Positions 23,174-27,377 of a DNA stretch of 27,377 nucleotides are shown here, piece by piece. Every line of letters starts with the position of its first letter. Within the stretch, counting starts at the first letter, position 1. The position numbers were made by a program, and so were the translations under genes. The notes beneath the pieces were generated by a model. That model was given only the letters and a program-made list of their open reading frames with translations, was not told the DNA's origin and did no database searches. The DNA lies in the NCBI GenBank assembly GCA_964524295.1, contig CAZGCW010000025.1, forward strand, positions 1 to 27,377. The letters run 5' to 3'. The DNA comes from UBA9926 sp964524295. Lineage in GTDB: Bacteria > Pseudomonadota > Gammaproteobacteria > Pseudomonadales > Azotimanducaceae.

Positions 23174-23932
23174 TTAGTATTGGATCCGTTTGGTCATGCC
23201 ACCATCGATAACGACGTTAGTCCCGGTGGTGAACCCGCCCAGCGGGCTGATCAGTAAGGCAGCTTGAGCCGCTATTTCCTCAGCGGTTCCCAATCTACCC
23301 AGTGGGATCTGCGCCAGGGTGGAATCATAGAATGCAGTCATATTTGTCTTGATCATGTCCCAGGAGCCACCTTCAATAAACACGGGCCCCGGGCTGATGG
23401 CATTAACGCGGACGCCATTGGCTCCCAGTTCCTGCGACAGGGCACCGGAATAGTTAAGCAGGCCTGCTTTCATGGCATTGTAAGGGCCTGCATTCATGAA
23501 ATGCTCTAACGCTGCTGTGGTGGAAATCATGACCACGCTGGGGTTGCTGGAATTGGCAAAAAACGGCTTACAGGCCTCAACGCCGTGGACTGCTGAGAGG
23601 ATGTTGTAGTTGAATTGGGAGATCCAGCCATCATCACCTTTGCCGTTAGAGCCACTGACGTTTGAAACAAAAGCATCGATACCGCCAAGGGCTTCACCGG
23701 CTTCGGCAATCCAGGCTGTAAATGCATCGGCATCAGCGACGTCTAGGGCCTGGGCAGCGACTTTAACCCCTTTAGCAGCGATGCTCTCCTGGGCTGCCGC
23801 AACATCATCTGGGTTGCGAGCACACAGGGCAATGTTGCAGCCTTCATCGGAAAGTGTTTCGGCGATGGCTCTGCCGATTCCTTTTGTACCCCCGGTAATC
23901 AGCACATTGTGTCCTTTCAATTGTAAATCCAT
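23174..23932 (-). CDS. Short-chain dehydrogenase/reductase (SDR)
   Basis: From ATG 23932 the protein has 252 residues. T-G-G-T-K-G-I-G (13-20) is the cofactor loop, N-V-S-G (91-94) replaces N-N-A-G, and Tyr151 and Lys155 (Y-N-A-M-K) form the active site with Asn110. The usual serine position is filled by Ser137/Thr138. It should catalyse oxidation or reduction of a hydroxyl or ketone. Two ATGs (23935 and 23932) are possible; the second is better spaced from AGGAG. It lies between a second SDR and a ThuA gene in the 24695-21443 leftward unit. Confidence 0.92.
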   Translation of the reverse strand: MDLQLKGHNVLITGGTKGIGRAIAETLSDEGCNIALCARNPDDVAAAQESIAAKGVKVAAQALDVADADAFTAWIAEAGEALGGIDAFVSNVSGSNGKGDDGWISQFNYNILSAVHGVEACKPFFANSSNPSVVMISTTAALEHFMNAGPYNAMKAGLLNYSGALSQELGANGVRVNAISPGPVFIEGGSWDMIKTNMTAFYDSTLAQIPLGRLGTAEEIAAQAALLISPLGGFTTGTNVVIDGGMTKRIQY

Positions 23933-23960
23933 CATATACTCCTTTGGTTGTTACTAAAGA

Positions 23961-24695
23961 TCATGCTTGTCTCATTACCCCTCCGTCAACTACCAGTCCA
24001 TGACCGGTAATGAAAGAGGCATCCTTGGACAGCAAAAAATTAATTGCGTTGGCAATATCCTCAGGCTGGCCGAGGCGCTTGAGTGGTGATTTGTTTATCC
24101 AGAATTCACTGAATTGCGGGTCGGCGTCAATCGCCGGCTGAGTGATTCCGGTGACGATTGCGCCGGGTTGAATATAGTTTGCAGTGATACCGAATTCACC
24201 CAGTTCGAGAGCCAGGGTCTTGGTTAAGCCCGCGATAGCGTGCTTGCTGCTGGTATAAGCCCCCATGGAAGTTCCTGCTAGCGTCGACATCACGGATCCA
24301 ATATTGATAATTCGCCCTCTTTGACTTGTTTTCATATAAGGAATTGTGGCTTTACTGAGTTTAAACACTGCATGCAAGTTGACACTCATAATCCGATCCC
24401 ATATTTCAAATTCCATTGATTCTATGGATGAGCCGCCAACCATGCCCGCATTATTGATAAGAAAATCGATCGAACCAAACTGCTCAAGTGCTGCGCTTGT
24501 AATTGTTTCCGTTGCATCGACCGCCGTAACATCAATGGCCAGTCCGAAGGCATGATCATGGCAAAGATCATCATCGGTCTGCTGGTCGACACACAGCACA
24601 TTAGCGCCTTCATCCAAGAGACGCTGAGCACTGGCTCTTCCTATGCCGCTTGCTGACCCTGTGACAATCGCCGTCAGGCCTTCATGTAATCCCAT
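23961..24695 (-). CDS. Short-chain dehydrogenase/reductase (SDR), probably NAD-dependent
   Basis: The 244-residue protein has T-G-S-A-S-G-I-G (12-19), Asp37 after the second strand (V-L-C-V-D) pointing to NAD(H), N-N-A-G (81-84), Asn106, Ser134, Tyr147 and Lys151 (Y-T-S-S-K). The whole tetrad is intact. It presumably oxidises a secondary alcohol intermediate. It is the first gene of a leftward unit, followed by a second SDR after 25 bases. The start has no clear Shine-Dalgarno. The predicted promoter lies about 37 bases upstream and its -35 is inside operator site 4. Confidence 0.93.
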   Translation of the reverse strand: MGLHEGLTAIVTGSASGIGRASAQRLLDEGANVLCVDQQTDDDLCHDHAFGLAIDVTAVDATETITSAALEQFGSIDFLINNAGMVGGSSIESMEFEIWDRIMSVNLHAVFKLSKATIPYMKTSQRGRIINIGSVMSTLAGTSMGAYTSSKHAIAGLTKTLALELGEFGITANYIQPGAIVTGITQPAIDADPQFSEFWINKSPLKRLGQPEDIANAINFLLSKDASFITGHGLVVDGGVMRQA

Positions 24696-24731
24696 ATTAT
24701 TGCTAGTTTGTTATTTTTGTTTGGTTAGTTA

Positions 24732-24760
24732 AGACTAGGGAAGGAAAAAGAGTCAGTCAA
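24732..24760 (-). promoter_or_regulatory. Predicted promoter for SDR-SDR-ThuA-LLM unit
   Basis: On the minus strand TTGACT (24760-24755) is followed after 17 bases by TAGTCT (24737-24732), a three-of-six -10. The -35 lies in the operator, as at site 1. Confidence 0.4.
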
Positions 24761-24768
24761 GACTGTTT
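24747..24768. promoter_or_regulatory. 22-bp palindromic operator, site 4 (degenerate)
   Basis: AAAGAGTCA-N4-AGACTGTTT has seven of nine symmetric arm pairs and the same spacing as sites 1-3. It lies between the divergent SDR (24695) and MDR (24809) genes and overlaps the predicted leftward -35. One base in each arm departs from the shared consensus, so binding may be weaker. Confidence 0.55.
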
Positions 24769-24808
24769 TCCGGATTGCTATTTAAACTCATTCAGGAGAG
24801 GAATTAAG

Positions 24809-25807
24809 ATGAACAGGCAATTCTTGTTGGCGGCAAGGCCTCGGGGCTGGGTAAAAGAGAGTGATTTCAAGTACCAGGAAGTTGCTGTTCCAACCTGTAC
24901 TGAGGACCAGATTCTAGTCAGGACGAAATATATTTCTCTGGACCCCTCCATGAGAGGGCATATGGAAAACAGGGCGGATTACGCAGCGCCCTTGGATGTT
25001 GGTGATGTCATGAGGGCTAATGGGGTCGCCGAGGTCATGGAGTCAAAGCATACTGACTTTGAAATCGGTGACCTGGTACTGGGTTCGTTTGGCATGCAGG
25101 ATTACATGAGCCTGAATCCGAACAGATTAAAGGTTAGAAAATTTGCTACCAACGAGGATCCGTTGGCGGCGATTTCAGTCTATGGTGGTACCGGTATGAC
25201 AGCGTATTTTGGCCTTCTGGATCTGGCAGCGCCGCGCAAAGGCCAAGTGGTTGTAGTCAGTGGAGCTGCCGGTGCCACTGGTATGATCGCTTCGCAGATT
25301 GCCAAAATTAAAGGCTGCACCGTGATTGGTCTGGCAGGTAGTGATGCTAAATGCGAATTTTTGCGGGAGCTCGGTCTGGATGGGACGATTAATTATAAAA
25401 CCGAGAATATCGGAGATAGGCTGACAGAATTGTGTCCTTCAGGCATTGACATTTATTTTGACAATGTGGGTGGTGAAATTCTTGATCTGTGTCTGGCAAG
25501 ATTAGCGATGAATGCGCGTGTCGTCATTTGCGGCGGTATATCCCGATATAATCTGGAAGGGCCCATTCCGGGTCCAAAGAATTATTTCAACCTGGTTTAT
25601 CGACGTGCTCGGATGGAAGGCTTTATTGTCGTGGACTATGCTGACCGATTTAAGGAAGCGACAGAGCAGCTCAGTCTATGGGTAGCCGATGGTCGTATTC
25701 GCTATAAGACACATGTAGTGGATGGCTTTGAAAACCTGCCTCGAGCTTTGATAGGCATGTTTAACGGTGAAAACTTAGGCAAGACGGTCGTTGCTTGTAA
25801 CGCCTGA
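24809..25807 (+). CDS. NADP-dependent zinc-free medium-chain oxidoreductase (2-alkenal/prostaglandin reductase-like)
   Basis: The 332-residue MDR protein has the hallmark Y-I-S-L-D-P-S-M-R-G (41-50) of the LTB4DH/curcumin-reductase group, and S-G-A-A-G-A-T-G (151-158) for NADPH. Zinc ligands are absent. These enzymes reduce C=C bonds conjugated to a carbonyl. It is a paralog of the protein at 5297-6292 and shares the D-N-V-G-G segment. AGGAG precedes ATG 24809. It lies alone on the plus strand beside operator site 4, convergent with the ThuA gene, whose stop is eight bases away. A reductive step in ring or side-chain degradation is inferred. Confidence 0.93.
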   Translation: MNRQFLLAARPRGWVKESDFKYQEVAVPTCTEDQILVRTKYISLDPSMRGHMENRADYAAPLDVGDVMRANGVAEVMESKHTDFEIGDLVLGSFGMQDYMSLNPNRLKVRKFATNEDPLAAISVYGGTGMTAYFGLLDLAAPRKGQVVVVSGAAGATGMIASQIAKIKGCTVIGLAGSDAKCEFLRELGLDGTINYKTENIGDRLTELCPSGIDIYFDNVGGEILDLCLARLAMNARVVICGGISRYNLEGPIPGPKNYFNLVYRRARMEGFIVVDYADRFKEATEQLSLWVADGRIRYKTHVVDGFENLPRALIGMFNGENLGKTVVACNA

Positions 25808-25814
25808 ATCAGAG

Positions 25815-26624
25815 TCAGGATTTTTGTTTTTTTGCCCAGTCTAAAGCAGCCCTGCTGGCGGACCAGTCAATCGCATTCTTCAATAGCTTCTGGAAAGTCT
25901 CGTTTCCCCAGGCAATCGGATCGTCGCCTGACTGTAAATAGGTGATTGGGCTGTTTGCATAATGCTTGACCCAACCGACCAAATTACTGCCTGGGGGGTG
26001 TGCCCAATTTTGATTAGAGTTCATCTTACCTTCCTTTACGACTTTCGCGGCAGAATAAAAATTGTCTGAGGTGAAATCGAAATCGCTTCTCAGGAGCGGA
26101 ATAACATCTTCCTCAAACACCTCAAATAAATAGAGCTCATCCTCTATTGAAAAGCTCGACGGTAAGCCGTCAAGGATGGGGTGCTGGGGTTCAAGTGCGG
26201 TCACTTCGTGAGTTGTATGATGGCGATAACCGCTGTCGAGAACGTCTTTGCCTCTTAGTGTTCCCGGTAGATAAAGGAACCTTCCTCCGACAATTTCTGC
26301 GTATTCAGGCCAGTTTGGCCATCCAGCAATGGCATGGTGCAAAAATAGCATGCCCTTGCCTGAATCGAGCAGGCCTAGAAATTGTGATTTAAATTCACTG
26401 GTCGGTTCTGAGAAGTCTGGGCCGCCAGGTGAAAAATGAATACCCGGCATGTCATAAAAAACGACACAGTCATAGTCAGCCATAAACTCTTTCCGGAGTA
26501 GGTGGCAAGCTGCGGGTTGTTCAACATGAGTATAGTCAACATCAAGTTCATCGAAGAGTTCGAAAAATGCTCCTCGAGAGAAAGGGTGCCCTTTTGTAAC
26601 GAGTAGAATGTTCGGTCTGGTCAT
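25815..26624 (-). CDS. ThuA-like domain protein
   Basis: From ATG 26624 the protein has 269 residues and begins directly with the fold: R-P-N-I-L-L-V-T-K-G-H-P-F. It continues with C-V-V-F-Y-D-M-P-G, G-M-L-F-L-H-H-A-I-A-G-W (the usual ThuA H-H motif), and E-I-V-G-G-R-F. The reading frame stays open to an ATG at 26675, but that would leave only 27 bases to the TetR start and no room for divergent promoters; neither start has a clear ribosome site. It is divergent from the TetR gene. Function unknown; repeated occurrence of ThuA proteins here suggests a role in this pathway rather than in trehalose use. Confidence 0.85.
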   Translation of the reverse strand: MTRPNILLVTKGHPFSRGAFFELFDELDVDYTHVEQPAACHLLRKEFMADYDCVVFYDMPGIHFSPGGPDFSEPTSEFKSQFLGLLDSGKGMLFLHHAIAGWPNWPEYAEIVGGRFLYLPGTLRGKDVLDSGYRHHTTHEVTALEPQHPILDGLPSSFSIEDELYLFEVFEEDVIPLLRSDFDFTSDNFYSAAKVVKEGKMNSNQNWAHPPGSNLVGWVKHYANSPITYLQSGDDPIAWGNETFQKLLKNAIDWSASRAALDWAKKQKS

Positions 26625-26634
26625 AGTGGAAGTG

Positions 26635-26658
26635 ACTGCGGTAGTTAACTGCGCTAGT
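26635..26658. repeat. Direct repeat ACTGCGnTAGT beside TetR
   Basis: ACTGCGGTAGT (26635-26645) and ACTGCGCTAGT (26648-26658) are 13 bases apart, one mismatch, and enclose the palindrome AGTTAACT (26643-26650). The location between the ThuA-like and TetR genes suits an autoregulatory site but it does not match the 22-bp operator. Evidence is weak. Confidence 0.3.
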
Positions 26659-26702
26659 ATCTCAGCTTTAGCCATCAGTAGTAAAATGGGAATTCAAATT
26701 TA

Positions 26703-27377
26703 GTGACGATACCAATCGATGAGTTAGAAGGGAACAAGTCCTGGCAAAAGACGAAAAGTGAAAACACTAAAGCGCTGATTTTAGAAGCCACACTCGACTG
26801 TTTTTTGGAGCTGGGTTACAACAATACAACGACGGAGAAAGTTGCAGCTGCCGCGGGCGTATCAAGAGGGGCCATGCTTCACCACTTCCCACAGAGATCT
26901 GAACTGATCCATGCTGCTGTTTTGTTTCTTCATAAAAAACGCTTGGATTTGTTTAATGAGCAGCTGACCAGACTCAATTTTGATGCTAAATATAGTCTCA
27001 TGGAAGAAGGTATCGACACCTTCTGGGAACAGCTCAAGTCACCTCTCTTTACGATATTTTATGAATTGCAGATGGCGGCTAGAACTGATCCTGAGCTTGA
27101 ATCAGTGCTTAGGCCGGCGACTGCTGAATATCAGAAGTCCTGGCGAAGTATAGCTGAAAAGATTTTCCCGGATTTAGCACTATCGGAAAGATTCAATCTG
27201 GCCAACCGGGTCACCGTATTCTTATTGGAAGGGATGGCGATGGACCGATCCTCCATGAGTCACCGCAGGAATGTCGAAATCGCAGATGAGGTGGTCAGTT
27301 GGCTGAAAAAGTCATTAAGAGAGATGCTGGCAGATGTGGAAGGCATCGATAGGGAGTCGGCGAGAAAGCGGTCTGGT
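26703..27377 (+). CDS. TetR-family transcriptional regulator (C-terminus runs off the window)
   Basis: An open frame from GTG 26703 to the window end gives 225 residues with no stop. The N-terminal helix-turn-helix is clear: I-L-E-A-T-L-D-C-F-L-E-L-G-Y, then V-A-A-A-A-G-V-S-R-G-A-M-L-H-H-F (about 47-62), the standard TetR recognition helix region. The remaining helical part would be the ligand-binding and dimerisation domain. TetR dimers bind palindromes of about 15-25 bp, usually as repressors released by a pathway ligand. The four 22-bp palindromes in this window make it the candidate regulator of the surrounding genes. No ATG start fits this frame; upstream stop TAA at 26682 limits the start, and GTG 26703 is the best, with only a weak ribosome site. 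Most TetR proteins are 190-220 residues, so the stop is probably just outside. Confidence 0.92.
   Translation, partial: MTIPIDELEGNKSWQKTKSENTKALILEATLDCFLELGYNNTTTEKVAAAAGVSRGAMLHHFPQRSELIHAAVLFLHKKRLDLFNEQLTRLNFDAKYSLMEEGIDTFWEQLKSPLFTIFYELQMAARTDPELESVLRPATAEYQKSWRSIAEKIFPDLALSERFNLANRVTVFLLEGMAMDRSSMSHRRNVEIADEVVSWLKKSLREMLADVEGIDRESARKRSG

Noticed and set aside
22411..26624. Trehalose utilisation locus from ThuA-like names
   Set aside because: No sugar transporter, glycosidase or ThuB-type dehydrogenase beside them; the neighbours are oxygenases and LLM/MDR enzymes.
26675..26703. ATG 26675 as start of the ThuA-like gene
   Set aside because: It leaves 27 bases to the TetR start, no Shine-Dalgarno, and adds 17 residues not seen in the core domain.

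Overview
The window looks like a chromosomal catabolic island from a free-living, aerobic, probably marine gammaproteobacterium. The basis is moderate GC (roughly half), Shine-Dalgarno-led genes in tight operons, and a mix of P450, Rieske, crotonase, SDR, MDR and LLM enzymes. That enzyme mix also occurs in actinobacteria and sphingomonads, so the taxonomic guess is weak. No tRNA, rRNA, insertion sequence, integrase or CRISPR array was found.

Layout. A truncated serine-hydrolase gene (1-680) and a crotonase gene (784-1629) sit at the left edge. A divergent promoter at 4437-4535 drives a leftward unit (Rieske oxygenase, PPOX-type flavoprotein, crotonase; 4424-1747) and a rightward unit (SDR, MDR reductase; 4536-6292). 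From 14550 down to 6302 runs a compact seven-gene leftward operon: molybdopterin oxidoreductase, acyl-CoA ligase, histidine phosphatase, APH-like kinase, cytochrome P450, SnoaL-like protein and zinc alcohol dehydrogenase. Every junction overlaps or is separated by at most 3 bases. After a gene-free stretch of about 730 bases (14551-15277) comes a rightward sulfur-flavoured group: DedA membrane protein, four-domain rhodanese and thiol-dioxygenase-like cupin. Next are two leftward units: 21372-18083 (small unknown protein, Rieske oxygenase, SDR, ABM protein, limonene-epoxide-hydrolase-like enzyme) and 24695-21443 (two SDRs, ThuA-like protein, LLM oxidoreductase). A rightward MDR reductase, a second ThuA-like protein and a TetR regulator running off the right edge complete the window.

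How it fits together. Four 22-bp palindromes fitting AAACnnTCA-N4-TGAnnGTTT (three perfect, one degenerate) lie in the control regions at 4490, 14761, 21388 and 24747. Together they precede nearly all of the catabolic genes. The TetR protein at the right edge is the obvious candidate ligand-responsive repressor. I infer one regulon for breaking down an unidentified hydrophobic, probably alicyclic or terpenoid/steroid-like compound. The oxygenases would hydroxylate it, dehydrogenases and an epoxide hydrolase would process the products, an acyl-CoA ligase would activate an acid, and crotonases would act on CoA esters. The substrate cannot be read from the sequence, and no ferredoxin, ferredoxin reductase, thiolase or acyl-CoA dehydrogenase is encoded here. 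The DedA/rhodanese/dioxygenase group lacks the operator and is probably separate.
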